The notes under the pieces were generated by a model that worked only from the letters and a program-made list of their open reading frames with translations, was not told the DNA's origin and searched no databases. The position numbers and the translations under genes are program-made. A stretch of DNA of 64,000 nt from Pseudomonadota bacterium (GTDB taxonomy: Bacteria; Pseudomonadota; Gammaproteobacteria; Burkholderiales; Thiobacillaceae), in the NCBI GenBank assembly GCA_021811235.1, contig JAJZPG010000009.1, positions 52,591 through 116,590 on the forward strand, written 5' to 3'. Shown here in pieces: positions 43,164 through 52,066 of the stretch (within the stretch, counting starts at the first letter, position 1; every line of letters begins with the position of its first letter).

Positions 43164-43454
43164 GTGAACAGGCTGCTCATCAGCGGCGCCCTCATCCAGG
43201 TTGACCCTCTGCGTTACAGCCCGGCCGGCGTGCCGATTGCCGAAGCGGTGATAACCCATCGCAGCAGTCAGAGCGTGGCAGGCCAGCCCAGGCAGGTGGA
43301 ATGCGAGTTGACGGTGCAGGCGAGCGGAGTGCTTGCCGGCCAGTTGGCCCAGATGCCACCGGGAACGCAGGTCAAACTGGAGGGGGTGCTGAACCGGCGC
43401 AGCGTGAACAGCAGACAGTTGATCCTGATATTGAATCGAATCGAAAAGGAATGA
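43164..43454 (+). CDS. priB: Primosomal replication protein PriB
   Basis: This 96-residue OB-fold protein binds single-stranded DNA during replication restart with PriA. The start GTG 43164 gives MNRLLISGALIQVDPLRYSP, and the OB pattern continues with HRSSQSVAGQPRQVECEL and ending LILILNRIEKE. Its place between rpsF and rpsR is diagnostic of beta- and gammaproteobacteria. Confidence 0.95.
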   Translation: MNRLLISGALIQVDPLRYSPAGVPIAEAVITHRSSQSVAGQPRQVECELTVQASGVLAGQLAQMPPGTQVKLEGVLNRRSVNSRQLILILNRIEKE

Positions 43455-43457
43455 ATC

Positions 43458-43745
43458 ATGGCACGTCCCATGGGTGGTAAATCCGGCGGCAAGTTCGCCA
43501 ACAAGCGCCGCGACAGCGGCAACCGCGGCCTCTTCAAGCGTCGCAAGTTCTGCCGCTTCACCGCCGAGAAGGTGGTCGAGGTGGATTACAAGGACGTCGA
43601 CGTCCTGAAGGAATTCATCAGCGAGAACGGCCGCATCATCCCGGCCCGCATCACCGGCACCAAGGCGCACTATCAGCGCCAGCTGAGCACCGCCATCAAG
43701 CGCGCCCGCTTCCTGGCGCTCATGCCCTACACCGATCTGCACTGA
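43458..43745 (+). CDS. rpsR: 30S ribosomal protein S18
   Basis: This 95-residue protein forms a heterodimer with S6 on the 30S platform. [17 protein letters not shown] basic stretch is present as [20 protein letters not shown], then [20 protein letters not shown] and a C-terminal basic helix. It follows priB by 3 nt. Confidence 0.97.
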   Translation: MARPMGGKSGGKFANKRRDSGNRGLFKRRKFCRFTAEKVVEVDYKDVDVLKEFISENGRIIPARITGTKAHYQRQLSTAIKRARFLALMPYTDLH

Positions 43746-43755
43746 GGAGACGACG

Positions 43756-44205
43756 ATGCAAGTGATTCTGATGGACAAGGTCGTCAACCTGGGCAACCTG
43801 GGTGACGTGGTCAGGGTGAAGGACGGCTATGCCCGTAACTTCCTCATTCCCACCGGTCGTGCCCGCCGCGCCACGCAGGCCAACCTCGAAGCGTTCGCTG
43901 CGCAGAAGGCCGAGCTCGAGCGCGTCGCCGCCGAGAAGCTGGCCGACGCGCAGGCCCGCGCCGCGAAACTGGAAGGCAGCAGCGTGACGATCAGCCAAAA
44001 GGCTGGCGTCGATGGCCGTCTGTTCGGTTCCGTGACCAACGCCGACATCTCCGATGCGCTGAAGGCCCAGGGCCATGCAGTGGCCAAGGCGGAAATCCGT
44101 TTGCCCGAAGGCCCGTTCAAGGCTGCCGGCGAATACCCGGTCGTCCTGGCGCTGCATACCGACGTCACCGCCAACATCACGGTGGTGGTGGTCGGCGAAC
44201 AGTAA
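43756..44205 (+). CDS. rplI: 50S ribosomal protein L9
   Basis: This 149-residue protein binds 23S rRNA at the L1 stalk base and helps hold reading frame. The N-domain has [19 protein letters not shown] and [16 protein letters not shown], a long central helix follows, and the C-domain ends ITVVVVGEQ. It is the last gene of the operon, followed by a strong terminator. Confidence 0.97.
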   Translation: MQVILMDKVVNLGNLGDVVRVKDGYARNFLIPTGRARRATQANLEAFAAQKAELERVAAEKLADAQARAAKLEGSSVTISQKAGVDGRLFGSVTNADISDALKAQGHAVAKAEIRLPEGPFKAAGEYPVVLALHTDVTANITVVVVGEQ

Positions 44206-44222
44206 TCCCGCCCGGTCTGCCG

Positions 44223-44251
44223 AAAAAGGGAGCCTGCGGCTCCCTTTTTTT
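44223..44251 (+). terminator. Intrinsic terminator after rplI
   Basis: AAAAAGGGAGCC-TGC-GGCTCCCTTTTTTT: a 7-bp GC stem extended by A/T pairs with a T7 tail, 18 nt after the rplI stop. It can act in both directions. Confidence 0.93.
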
Positions 44252-44260
44252 GTCCCCTGC

Positions 44261-44292
44261 TTGTCCACTTCTTTTCCACAGGCTTGTCCCTT
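44261..44292 (+). repeat. DnaA-box-like repeats upstream of dnaB
   Basis: Three phased 9-mers lie 11 and 12 bases apart: TTGTCCACT (44261), TTTTCCACA (44272) and TTGTCCCTT (44284). The DnaA consensus is TTATCCACA; they match at 7, 8 and 5 of 9 positions. Confidence 0.5.
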
Positions 44293-44319
44293 GGTGGGGG
44301 TGGGGGTGAAGACTAGAAT
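44291..44319 (+). promoter_or_regulatory. dnaB promoter giving a near-leaderless transcript
   Basis: TTGGTG (44291-44296), a 17-base G-rich spacer and TAGAAT (44314-44319). The dnaB ATG begins 7 bases after the -10 box, so the transcript would have almost no leader, and no Shine-Dalgarno site is present. Confidence 0.55.
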
Positions 44320-44325
44320 GCCGCC

Positions 44326-45717
44326 ATGGCTGCCATCCACACGCTGAACACCCAATCCGATCCCCAGCTGGCGCAGATGCGCCTGCCGCCGCATTCGCTC
44401 GAAGCCGAACAGGCGGTACTGGGCGGCCTGTTGCTCGAAAACGGCGCGTGGGATCGCATTGCCGATGTGGTTGGGGAAAGCGATTTCTACCGCCAGGACC
44501 ACCGCCAGATACTGCGCGCGATCGTGCGGCAGATCGCCGAGAACCGCCCGGCCGACTCGGTGACGGTGGCCGAGGCACTACAGTCCATGGGCGAGCTGGA
44601 AAGCGTCGGCGGGCTGGCCTACATCGTCGCGCTGGCGAGCAATACACCGTCGGCGGCCAACATCCGTCGCTACGCCGAAATCGTGCGCGAGCGTTCGGTG
44701 ATGCGCCGTCTGGTGGAAGTCGCCACCGGCATTGCCGACAGCGCCTATGCGCCGGCTGGCAAAAGCGCACAGCAATTGCTCGACGAAGCCGAAGCCAAGG
44801 TGTTCGAGATCGCCGAATCCGGTAGTCGTGGCCAGGCAGGCTTCACCGAGATCAAGCCTTTGCTGAAGGAAGTGGTCGAGCGCATCGACGAGCTCTACCA
44901 TCGGGATAACGACTCCGGCGTCACCGGCGTGCCGACCGGCTTCCACGACCTCGACCAGAAGACCTCCGGCCTGCAGCCGGGCGACCTCATCATCGTCGCG
45001 GGGCGGCCGTCGATGGGCAAGACCGCGTTCTCGATCAATATCGGCGAGAACGTCGCGCTCGACACCGGCCTGCCGGTGGCGGTGTTCTCGATGGAAATGG
45101 GCGGCGCCCAGCTGGTGATGCGGATGATCGGCTCGGTCGGCAAGCTCGACCAGCACCGCCTGCGCACCGGCAAGCTGGGCGAGGACGACTGGCAGCGCCT
45201 GACCTATGCGCTCGGCAAGCTCAACGAGGCGCCGGTGTTCATCGACGAGACGCCGGGACTCAACGTGCTGGAGCTGCGGGCGCGCGCACGCCGCCTGATG
45301 CGCCAGTGCGGCAAGCTCGGCCTCATCATCATCGACTACCTGCAGCTGATGGCGGGCAGCGGCGGCGGCGAGAACCGCGCCACCGAGATCTCCGAAATCT
45401 CGCGCGCGCTGAAGGGGCTGGCGAAGGAACTGCACGTACCGGTGATCGCGCTGTCCCAGTTGAACCGGAGCCTCGAGCAGCGGCCGAACAAGCGCCCGGT
45501 GATGTCCGACCTGCGCGAATCAGGCGCCATCGAACAGGATGCCGACGTCATCCTGTTCATCTACCGCGACGAGGTCTACAACCCCGATACCCAGGACAAG
45601 GGTACTGCCGAAATCATCATCGGCAAGCAGCGTAACGGCCCCATCGGCACCGTGCGTCTGGCCTTCCTCGGCGAATACACGCGCTTCGAATCGCTGGCGC
45701 AACCCGGCGCGTACTGA
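44326..45717 (+). CDS. dnaB: Replicative DNA helicase
   Basis: This 463-residue hexameric helicase unwinds DNA ahead of the fork. The N-terminal primase-interacting domain contains LPPHSLEAEQAVLGGLLLEN. The RecA-like domain has Walker A AGRPSMGKTAFS (about residue 226), LIIIDYLQLM (Walker B) and ends QRNGPIGTVRLAFLGEYTRF. No intein insertion is seen. ATG 44326 is preceded by DnaA-box-like repeats. Confidence 0.97.
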   Translation: MAAIHTLNTQSDPQLAQMRLPPHSLEAEQAVLGGLLLENGAWDRIADVVGESDFYRQDHRQILRAIVRQIAENRPADSVTVAEALQSMGELESVGGLAYIVALASNTPSAANIRRYAEIVRERSVMRRLVEVATGIADSAYAPAGKSAQQLLDEAEAKVFEIAESGSRGQAGFTEIKPLLKEVVERIDELYHRDNDSGVTGVPTGFHDLDQKTSGLQPGDLIIVAGRPSMGKTAFSINIGENVALDTGLPVAVFSMEMGGAQLVMRMIGSVGKLDQHRLRTGKLGEDDWQRLTYALGKLNEAPVFIDETPGLNVLELRARARRLMRQCGKLGLIIIDYLQLMAGSGGGENRATEISEISRALKGLAKELHVPVIALSQLNRSLEQRPNKRPVMSDLRESGAIEQDADVILFIYRDEVYNPDTQDKGTAEIIIGKQRNGPIGTVRLAFLGEYTRFESLAQPGAY

Positions 45718-45720
45718 TTC

Positions 45721-46788
45721 ATGCGCCCCATCAAAGCGCGGATTTCCGTGGGCGCGATGGCGCACAACCTGCGCGTGGCGCGCCGCCATGCGGGCGCTGC
45801 GCGCGTGTTTGCCGTGGTCAAGGCCAACGCCTACGGACACGGCCTGTCGCGTGCGCGGCGTGCAATGGCGGCGGCGGACGGCTTCGCCGTGCTGACGCTG
45901 GAGGAGGCGGCCAACCTGCGCCTGATGGGGGTGGAGCAGCCTATTCTGCTGCTGGAGGGACTGTTCGGCGCGGACGAAATCGCGACCTGCGCCGAGCTCG
46001 ACTTGTGGCCGGTGCTGCATCACGCGGCGCAGCTGGATTGGCTGCAGCAGCTGCCGCCGTCCCGGCCTTTGCAGATCTTCCTTAAATTCGACAGCGGCAT
46101 GCACCGCCTGGGCTTTCCGCTCGACGGGCATGCGGCGATCGTCGAACGGGTGCGTGCCCTCCCGGGTGTGGCCGGCATCACCCTGATGACCCATTTTGCC
46201 CAGGCGGACGAGGCAGCAGGGGTGGCGTGGCAGTTGCATCCCTTCCTGCGGGAAATGGCCGGCCACGGCCTGCAGTGGACCAGCGCCAATTCGGCGGCAT
46301 TGCTGCGTTATCCGGAAACCCAGGGGGGATGGGTGCGCCCGGGACTGATGCTGTACGGCGCATCGCCGTTTACCGACACGAGCGCTGACCAGCTCGGGCT
46401 GAAGCCGGCGATGACCCTGCAATCGGAGCTTATCGGCGTGCAGGCGCTGCAGCCCGGAGAAGGCGTCGGCTATGGCCAGCTGTTCCGTGCCGACCGCGCC
46501 ATGCGGGTCGGGATCGTCGCCTGCGGCTATGCCGACGGCTATCCGCGCCACGCGCCGACGGGGACGCCGGTTCTGGTCAATGGCCGTGCGAGCCGCACCC
46601 TGGGCCGGGTGTCGATGGACATGCTGTGCGTGGATTTGAGCGACAGCCCGGATGCCGGCATCGGCACCCCGGTCGTGTTGTGGGGCGACGGGATGCCGGT
46701 GGATGCGGTGGCCGCCGCTGCCGGCACCAGCAGTTATGAGCTGCTGTGCGCCCTGGCCGCGCGGGTGCCGGTGGAAGAAACCGAATGA
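45721..46788 (+). CDS. alr: Alanine racemase
   Basis: This 355-residue PLP enzyme makes D-alanine for peptidoglycan. The Schiff-base Lys is in FAVVKANAYGHGL (about 37), the catalytic Tyr region reads GYADGYPRHAP, and GRVSMDMLCVDLS is the C-terminal beta-domain signature. It begins 3 nt after dnaB. It converges with the DsrC-like gene with a 1-nt gap. Confidence 0.96.
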   Translation: MRPIKARISVGAMAHNLRVARRHAGAARVFAVVKANAYGHGLSRARRAMAAADGFAVLTLEEAANLRLMGVEQPILLLEGLFGADEIATCAELDLWPVLHHAAQLDWLQQLPPSRPLQIFLKFDSGMHRLGFPLDGHAAIVERVRALPGVAGITLMTHFAQADEAAGVAWQLHPFLREMAGHGLQWTSANSAALLRYPETQGGWVRPGLMLYGASPFTDTSADQLGLKPAMTLQSELIGVQALQPGEGVGYGQLFRADRAMRVGIVACGYADGYPRHAPTGTPVLVNGRASRTLGRVSMDMLCVDLSDSPDAGIGTPVVLWGDGMPVDAVAAAAGTSSYELLCALAARVPVEETE

Positions 46789-46789
46789 G

Positions 46790-47152
46790 CTAGTGGGTGG
46801 TGCCGAACGACGGGTCGCGCGTACCCGGCGGCAGGGGCAGGCCGGCATAGCGTGAGGCCTGCGCGATCGGTCCCAGCGGAAACAGGTTGTAGAGAAACTT
46901 GTGGCCCCCGAGTCCGGCGAACTCCTCTTCCAGGGAGTGCACCAGCATGCGCGCGTTGATGGTGCCGCCGTGGTCGGCGTAGCAGTCGCGCAGATAGCGG
47001 ATGATGCCGAGGTGGTCGTCGGTGAGTTCCAGGCCGTCCTTGCGCGCCATCTCGATCGCCAGCTCTTCTGTCCACGGGTCCAGTTCGCCCAAATGGCCAC
47101 GCATGGAGGGTTCCGTGTGTTCCTGCGCCACCAGTTTGTTGATGTCCAGCAT
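46790..47152 (-). CDS. Second DsrC/TusE-like protein lacking both redox cysteines
   Basis: This 120-residue protein follows the DsrC layout: LDPWTEELAIEMARKDGLEL, a helical core with IIRYLRDCYADHGG, then GHKFLYNLFPLGPIAQASRY and AGLPLPPGTRDPSFGTTH. In DsrC the arm reads roughly QACKIAGLPKPTGCV; here CysB is Ser and the CysA position is lost in an extended tail. The only Cys lies in the RDCY segment. It cannot do the usual sulfur relay and may be regulatory. AAGGAG precedes ATG 47152. Confidence 0.83.
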   Translation of the reverse strand: MLDINKLVAQEHTEPSMRGHLGELDPWTEELAIEMARKDGLELTDDHLGIIRYLRDCYADHGGTINARMLVHSLEEEFAGLGGHKFLYNLFPLGPIAQASRYAGLPLPPGTRDPSFGTTH

Positions 47153-47178
47153 GATGGTCTCCTTTCGTCCAGGGTGAC

Positions 47179-47209
47179 TTTTTTATAGGCCGCGGCCATA
47201 AAAAACCAA
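47179..47209 (-). promoter_or_regulatory. DsrC-like promoter built around a long inverted repeat
   Basis: On the minus strand TTGGTT (47209-47204), 16 bases and TATAAA (47187-47182) form a sigma-70 promoter. The spacer and flanks are an inverted repeat: TTTTTTAT, GGCCGCGGCC (itself palindromic) and ATAAAAAA, with one unpaired base. Such a site between -35 and -10 is typical of a repressor or activator operator. Confidence 0.58.
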
Positions 47210-47415
47210 GGCGCCTCCCCAGCGGCAAAGGTGAAAGACCATAAGCGGGCCCAATCCGAACCTGGGGGGGCATCGTGAAAGCTATTGCGTTGCGCAGGGA
47301 TGCGCCACCGGTCTTTTCCTGACCCAGGCGGCTCAGCCGGCGTAGGCCGGACTGTTCGACTTCAAGCCGGAGAATGACTCCAGGGGGCAGGGCGGCGAGG
47401 GCCGGGTGGAAAAGA
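47210..47415. other. Non-coding gap with no recognised feature
   Basis: This gap between the DsrC-like promoter and the DUF4936 gene shows no convincing open frame, tRNA or riboswitch. A short 5-bp hairpin (CCGGC-GTAG-GCCGG) lies near 47335-47350. Confidence 0.4.
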
Positions 47416-47703
47416 TCATGCTGTGTCCGCGGACGCGACGAAACATTCCAGATGACGGGCGCCGTCGATATGGACGTCGAGCTGAAGCGCCTTCAAGGCA
47501 GCCTGCATCGCAGCTTCAAAGGCTGGCCAGTCGGCGATGCCTTCGTAGACCTCCATCCATGTCGCCGCATCGTCGCAGCGCGCGAGCCGGCGCGGCGGCT
47601 GCGTGCAATGCGCGGCCAGCGCCTGCAGTAGCGTATCGACGCGGGAGGCGGCCTGAGACGCCTGCGCAGGAGCGACGCGGTAATAGATATAGGCGTGTCG
47701 CAC
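47416..47703 (-). CDS. DUF4936 protein
   Basis: This 95-residue protein starts with GTG 47703 (MRHAYIYYRVAPAQASQAAS) and has the short alpha/beta pattern of the DUF4936 family, with ATWMEVYEGIADWPAFEAAM in the middle. Members are usually found beside ygfZ in betaproteobacteria, as here, where it directly follows ygfZ. Function is unknown; the fold looks like a dimeric ferredoxin-like barrel. Confidence 0.82.
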   Translation of the reverse strand: MRHAYIYYRVAPAQASQAASRVDTLLQALAAHCTQPPRRLARCDDAATWMEVYEGIADWPAFEAAMQAALKALQLDVHIDGARHLECFVASADTA

Positions 47704-48732
47704 CTAGTCGGGCAGCGCGTAGGGCAGGGGTTTCAGGCTCAACGCGGCGCCGCCGAGGGAATTCAGGTGCAGGGTATGCGACTTCGCGCTTTCGACCTGG
47801 GCGACCGCCAGGACGTCGAAACCTCCCGTCGGCGCGGGCGCCGCGTTGACCACGGTGCCGCTGGCCTGACCGTCGAAGTCGGCGCTATAGAGGCTGTCGC
47901 CCGGGGCGGCTTCGGCATCGACATGCGCCAGGAACATGCGGCGCTTGAGCTTGCCCAGGTACTGGCTGCGCGCGACGATTTCCTGGCCGGGGTAGCAGCC
48001 TTTCTGGAAGCTGACCCCGCCGATGACTTCGAGGTTCACCATCTGCGGTACGAACTGTTCCTGGGTGGCGGCGACGATCATCGGGATGCCGGCATTGAGG
48101 CGCAGCCAGTCCCAGACCGGCGCGCCGACCGGGGTGGCCTGCTGGCGCAGCGTCTGCCAAACGGCCGCCGCTTGCTCGGGCGCGACGGACAGGACGAACT
48201 TGTCCTCGCCGACGCGGACGACATGGCCGGCGCCGCTGGCGACCGCGTGCATCGCAGTTTCCGGCAGGGCGCCCATCGCAGCGTCGACCGCCAAGGCCGC
48301 CTGGGGGCCGGCCACCACCAGCCTTACCGTCTCGTCGCTGGCATCCCGCCCCTGCACCTTGGCGCGCAGGATGAACATCGACAAACGCTTCAGTACGCTG
48401 GCGACGATGTCGCCGGAGAGCTGCAGGCAGGTATCCTCGCCCTGCCGCCATATCAGGAAATTGGCGAGCAGGCGCCCCTTGGGGCTGCAGTAGCCGTTCC
48501 ACTGCGCAACATCGGCATGCAGGCTGCGCACGTCGTTGGTGAGCTGACCCTGCAGGAAGCTTGCGGTATCGTCGCCGCGGAAGGCGATGACGCCAAGCTG
48601 CGACAGATCCGCCACAATGGTGCCGCTCGCCGCGGCTGCACGTTCGGCGGCGGGATCGCCGTAGTTGAGCGCGGTGCCGTTCTCGATCACCGCACCTTGG
48701 GTGTGCAGAAAGTTTTTCCAGGAGTCGATCAC
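47704..48732 (-). CDS. ygfZ: Folate-binding YgfZ (GcvT-like) protein
   Basis: This 342-residue folate-binding protein helps assemble or repair iron-sulfur enzymes. The family signature QKGCYPGQEIVAR with its conserved Cys is near residue 235, after LSQLGVIAFRGDDTASFLQG. The GTG at 48732 gives MIDSWKNFLHTQGAV, the expected N-terminus; the longer frame overlaps the divergent ygfX-like gene. It adjoins DUF4936. Confidence 0.92.
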   Translation of the reverse strand: MIDSWKNFLHTQGAVIENGTALNYGDPAAERAAAASGTIVADLSQLGVIAFRGDDTASFLQGQLTNDVRSLHADVAQWNGYCSPKGRLLANFLIWRQGEDTCLQLSGDIVASVLKRLSMFILRAKVQGRDASDETVRLVVAGPQAALAVDAAMGALPETAMHAVASGAGHVVRVGEDKFVLSVAPEQAAAVWQTLRQQATPVGAPVWDWLRLNAGIPMIVAATQEQFVPQMVNLEVIGGVSFQKGCYPGQEIVARSQYLGKLKRRMFLAHVDAEAAPGDSLYSADFDGQASGTVVNAAPAPTGGFDVLAVAQVESAKSHTLHLNSLGGAALSLKPLPYALPD

Positions 48733-48784
48733 GATGTGTCCAGTCCGAAAGTCGGTGCCATGAAGCGCAAAAGTGTACACGCTG

Positions 48785-49216
48785 ATGCGCGAGATTGAGC
48801 TCAAGCCCTCACGCCTGTTGGGGCTGTTGCTGGCAGCCATGACTGCGCTCGCGCTGGCCGTCGTCTGGCTGGCCGCGATCCCGGCGGGCGCGCAGTTGGG
48901 TTTGGCCGCAGCGGTCCTTGGCCTGGCAGTGTGGAATAGGCCACAGGCGGACCAGGGTGCGCGACTGCGGTTGACTGCAGAGGGTCGATTGCAGGCGTTG
49001 GACGATGAGGGTGAATGGCGCGACGCCGAGGTGGAAGGCGATAGTTTCGTTGCGCCAGGCCTGGTGGTGATGCGCTACCGGATCGACGGTCGCCCGGCGC
49101 GCAGCCTCACGCTGCTGCCCGACAGTGCCCGCGCGGAGGATTTGCGCCGGCTCAGGGTGTCGCTTCGCTGGGCACGCCGCACACGCTCGGGCACATCGTT
49201 CCCGGGCGCGGGTTGA
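48785..49216 (+). CDS. YgfX-like membrane-anchored protein
   Basis: This 143-residue protein has two hydrophobic segments ([20 protein letters not shown] and a following AAVLGLAVW) and a cytoplasmic C-terminal domain with [20 protein letters not shown]. The layout is that of YgfX/CptA-like proteins, often next to ygfZ or sdhE and, in Escherichia coli, reported to affect cell shape. The 3' end overlaps nadB by 65 nt, convergently. Family assignment is moderate. Confidence 0.65.
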   Translation: MREIELKPSRLLGLLLAAMTALALAVVWLAAIPAGAQLGLAAAVLGLAVWNRPQADQGARLRLTAEGRLQALDDEGEWRDAEVEGDSFVAPGLVVMRYRIDGRPARSLTLLPDSARAEDLRRLRVSLRWARRTRSGTSFPGAG

Positions 49217-50777
49217 GCACGGTGTTGCCGGCGATCGGCATGGTGTCGGGGTAGTCGCGACTGTAGTGCAGGCCGCGGCTCTCCTGCCGCAGTTGGGCGC
49301 AGCGGATGATGAGATCGGCGCTCTGCACCAGATTGCGCAGCTCGATCAGGTCGTTCGATACGCGGAAATTGCGGTAGAACTCGTCGATTTCGGCGCGCAG
49401 CAGGCGGATGCGGTGGGTGGCACGCGCCAGCCGCTTGTTGGTGCGCACGATGCCGACGTAGTCCCACATGAAGCGCCGCAGCTCGTCCCAGTTGTGCGAA
49501 ATCACCACCTCTTCGTCGGGGTCGGTGACGCGCGAGGCGTCCCAGTCCGGCAGGCTGAGCGAGGGCGCGGGCGGCGTGGCGAGGATGTCTGCTGCTGCGG
49601 CGTGGCCGAATACCAGACATTCGAGCAGCGAGTTCGATGCCAGCCGGTTGGCGCCGTGCAGACCGGTGAAGGTGACCTCGCCGACCGCGTGCAGGTTGCA
49701 CAGGTCGGTGCGCGCGTTGAGATCGGTGACCACACCGCCGCAGGTGTAGTGCGCGGCCGGCACCACCGGGATCGGCTGGCGCGTGATGTCGATACCGAGT
49801 TCGAGGCAGCGGCGATGAATCGTCGGAAAATGCTCGCGCACGAAGTCGGCCGGCTTGTGGCTGATGTCGAGGTAGACGCAGTCGATGCCGCGCTTCTTCA
49901 TCTCGAAGTCGATCGCGCGCGCCACCACGTCGCGCGGCGCGAGTTCGGCGCGTTCGTCGTGGAACTGCATGAAACGGCTGCCGTCCGGTAGCAACAGGCG
50001 TCCGCCTTCGCCGCGCACGGCCTCGCTGATGAGAAAGGACTTGGCGTGCGGATGGTACAGGCAGGTCGGGTGGAACTGCACGAATTCCAGGTTGGCCACG
50101 CGGCAGCCGGCGCGCCACGCCATCGCGATGCCGTCGCCGGTCGAGGTGTCGGGGTTGGTCGTGTAGAGGTAGACCTTGCCGGCGCCGCCGGTGGCGAGCA
50201 CGGTGTGGCCGGCGGCGAAGGTCTCGACCTCGCCGGTGCCCTTGTTGAGCGCATAGGCACCGTGGATCTGCCGTTCCTGGCCGCCGGCACGCTTGCCGGT
50301 GATGAGGTCGATGGCGACGTGCTGCTCGAAGGTCTCGATGTTGGGATGGGCGCGCACCTTGTCCAACAGGCTGGTCTGGACTGCGTGGCCGGTGGCGTCG
50401 GCCGCGTGCACCACGCGGCGCTTGGAGTGGCCGCCCTCGCGGGCAAGGTGCAGGCTGCCGGGCGCCTGCGGGTCGGGAGTGAAGGCGACGCCGTTGGCGG
50501 TCAGCCAGGCGATCATCTCGCGTGCCTGGCTCGCCACCCGCCGCGTCACCGCCTCGTCGCACAGGCCGGCGCCGGCGACCAGGGTGTCGTGGACGTGGGC
50601 TTCGACCGAGTCGCCGCTGTCGACCGCGGCCGCGATGCCGCCTTGCGCCCAGTCGCTGGCGCCATCGGTCATCTGCCGCTTGGTCACAATGGCGACGCGG
50701 CGCTGGTCGGCGAGCTTGAGCGCGGTGGTCAGCGCGGCAAGGCCGCTGCCGAGGATGAGGACGTCGTGTCTGTGCAT
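49152..50777 (-). CDS. nadB: L-aspartate oxidase
   Basis: This 541-residue flavoenzyme makes iminoaspartate for NAD synthesis. The FAD motif is [15 protein letters not shown] at the N-terminus; [15 protein letters not shown] and [15 protein letters not shown] are typical active-site segments. The start is ATG 50777 ([10 protein letters not shown]). It is divergent from rpoE; no nadA or nadC is next to it. Confidence 0.96.
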   Translation of the reverse strand: MHRHDVLILGSGLAALTTALKLADQRRVAIVTKRQMTDGASDWAQGGIAAAVDSGDSVEAHVHDTLVAGAGLCDEAVTRRVASQAREMIAWLTANGVAFTPDPQAPGSLHLAREGGHSKRRVVHAADATGHAVQTSLLDKVRAHPNIETFEQHVAIDLITGKRAGGQERQIHGAYALNKGTGEVETFAAGHTVLATGGAGKVYLYTTNPDTSTGDGIAMAWRAGCRVANLEFVQFHPTCLYHPHAKSFLISEAVRGEGGRLLLPDGSRFMQFHDERAELAPRDVVARAIDFEMKKRGIDCVYLDISHKPADFVREHFPTIHRRCLELGIDITRQPIPVVPAAHYTCGGVVTDLNARTDLCNLHAVGEVTFTGLHGANRLASNSLLECLVFGHAAAADILATPPAPSLSLPDWDASRVTDPDEEVVISHNWDELRRFMWDYVGIVRTNKRLARATHRIRLLRAEIDEFYRNFRVSNDLIELRNLVQSADLIIRCAQLRQESRGLHYSRDYPDTMPIAGNTVLNPRPGTMCPSVCGVPSEATP

Positions 50778-50834
50778 GATTGGTCGCGGGATGATAGCAG
50801 GCTTGGGGCGCGCCCGAATAACCTTGTTCGGGAT

Positions 50835-50861
50835 GAACTTTTTCGATCCCGTCCGCTCACA
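50835..50861 (+). promoter_or_regulatory. Sigma-E-type promoter upstream of rpoE
   Basis: GAACTT (50835-50840), a 16-base spacer and TCACA (50857-50861) resemble the RpoE consensus GAACTT-N16-TCTGA, about 75 nt before rpoE, as expected for autoregulation. A separate TATACT at 50884-50889 may be a sigma-70 -10 element. Confidence 0.45.
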
Positions 50862-50918
50862 CGTTGCGGAAGATGCGGTCACGTATACTTTCACTATAAA
50901 CACAAGCAGCAGGGAGAT

Positions 50919-51515
50919 ATGTCGGACCGCGAACTGGATCAGATATTGGTCGAACGCGCCCAGCGCGGCGACAAGCGCGCGTTCGAGCTGTTGGTGAGCA
51001 AGTATCACCGCAAGCTCGGGCGGCTTTTGTCGCGCATGGTGCGCGATGCTGCCGAGGTGGAAGACATTACGCAGGAAGCATTCATCAAGGCGTATCGGGC
51101 ACTGCCGGGGTTCCGCGGCGAGAGTGCCTTCTATACCTGGCTGTATCGCATCGCCGTCAACACGGCCAAGAACTATCTGGTGGCGCACAAGCGCCAGCCG
51201 GTATCGAGCGACGTGCTGGCGGAGGACGCGGAGAACTACGAGGACGGCGAACTGCTGCGCGACATCGCGACGCCGGACGCGGAACTCCAGACCAAGCAGA
51301 TCGCCAAAGCGGTCAACGAGGCAGTCGACGCGCTGCCCGAGGAATTGCGGACCGCCATCACGCTGCGCGAGATCGAGGGCATGAGCTACGAGGAGATCGC
51401 GCAGATGATGGACTGCCCGATCGGCACCGTGCGTTCGCGGATTTTCCGCGCACGCGAGGCCATCGCCGAGAAAATACGCCCGATGTTGGGCACCAGTCAG
51501 GACAAAAGGTGGTAA
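50919..51515 (+). CDS. rpoE: RNA polymerase sigma factor RpoE (AlgU type)
   Basis: This 198-residue ECF sigma factor controls the envelope stress response. Sigma region 2 contains [20 protein letters not shown] and [19 protein letters not shown]; region 4 contains [19 protein letters not shown] and [22 protein letters not shown] precedes ATG 50919. It heads the rpoE-rseABC-mucD operon. Confidence 0.97.
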   Translation: MSDRELDQILVERAQRGDKRAFELLVSKYHRKLGRLLSRMVRDAAEVEDITQEAFIKAYRALPGFRGESAFYTWLYRIAVNTAKNYLVAHKRQPVSSDVLAEDAENYEDGELLRDIATPDAELQTKQIAKAVNEAVDALPEELRTAITLREIEGMSYEEIAQMMDCPIGTVRSRIFRAREAIAEKIRPMLGTSQDKRW

Positions 51516-51517
51516 TC

Positions 51518-52066
51518 ATGTCAGCACTTCGCAAACCCGAATCCCGCTCCCACGCCCACCAGGCCGACGACGACAGCCAGTCGGCGCTGTCGGCCATGCT
51601 CGACGGCGAAACCTCCCGAGCCGAGATCGAGCACTACATTGCCTCCCTGAAAGAGGATGATGCCCTGCGACGAACCTGGTCCGAATATCACCTGATCGGC
51701 GATCTGATGCGCGGCGTGGCGCCGGCGGGGGATGACTTCATGGCACGTTTCTCGGCGCAGCTGGCGGCCGAGCCAACGGTGCTGGCGCCGCGCCGCAGCG
51801 TATGGCCGCAACGCGTGGCGGTGGCGTCGCTGGCGTCGCTGGCGGTCTGGGGGACGGTCTCGCTGACCGGCCTGATGTCGACGGATGCGCCGGTCACCGC
51901 GCCGATGGCGGTGGCGCCGGGCTTCCAGCAGGCCACGCTGGCGTCCCCGCCGCAGCGCGACGACGCCCGCCTGGCCCCCTATCTGGTGGCACACCAGGAA
52001 TTTGCGCCGATGGCCGTGGCGTCGCCCTACCAGCGCGTCGTGGCGGTTGCGGTGGAGCCGCGCTGA
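51518..52066 (+). CDS. rseA: Anti-sigma-E factor RseA (MucA type)
   Basis: This 182-residue inner-membrane protein has an N-terminal RpoE-binding domain ([35 protein letters not shown]), a membrane helix (about 105-125) and a periplasmic tail bound by RseB. ATG 51518 has AAGGTGG upstream. Its TGA overlaps the rseB ATG by one base. Confidence 0.92.
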   Translation: MSALRKPESRSHAHQADDDSQSALSAMLDGETSRAEIEHYIASLKEDDALRRTWSEYHLIGDLMRGVAPAGDDFMARFSAQLAAEPTVLAPRRSVWPQRVAVASLASLAVWGTVSLTGLMSTDAPVTAPMAVAPGFQQATLASPPQRDDARLAPYLVAHQEFAPMAVASPYQRVVAVAVEPR

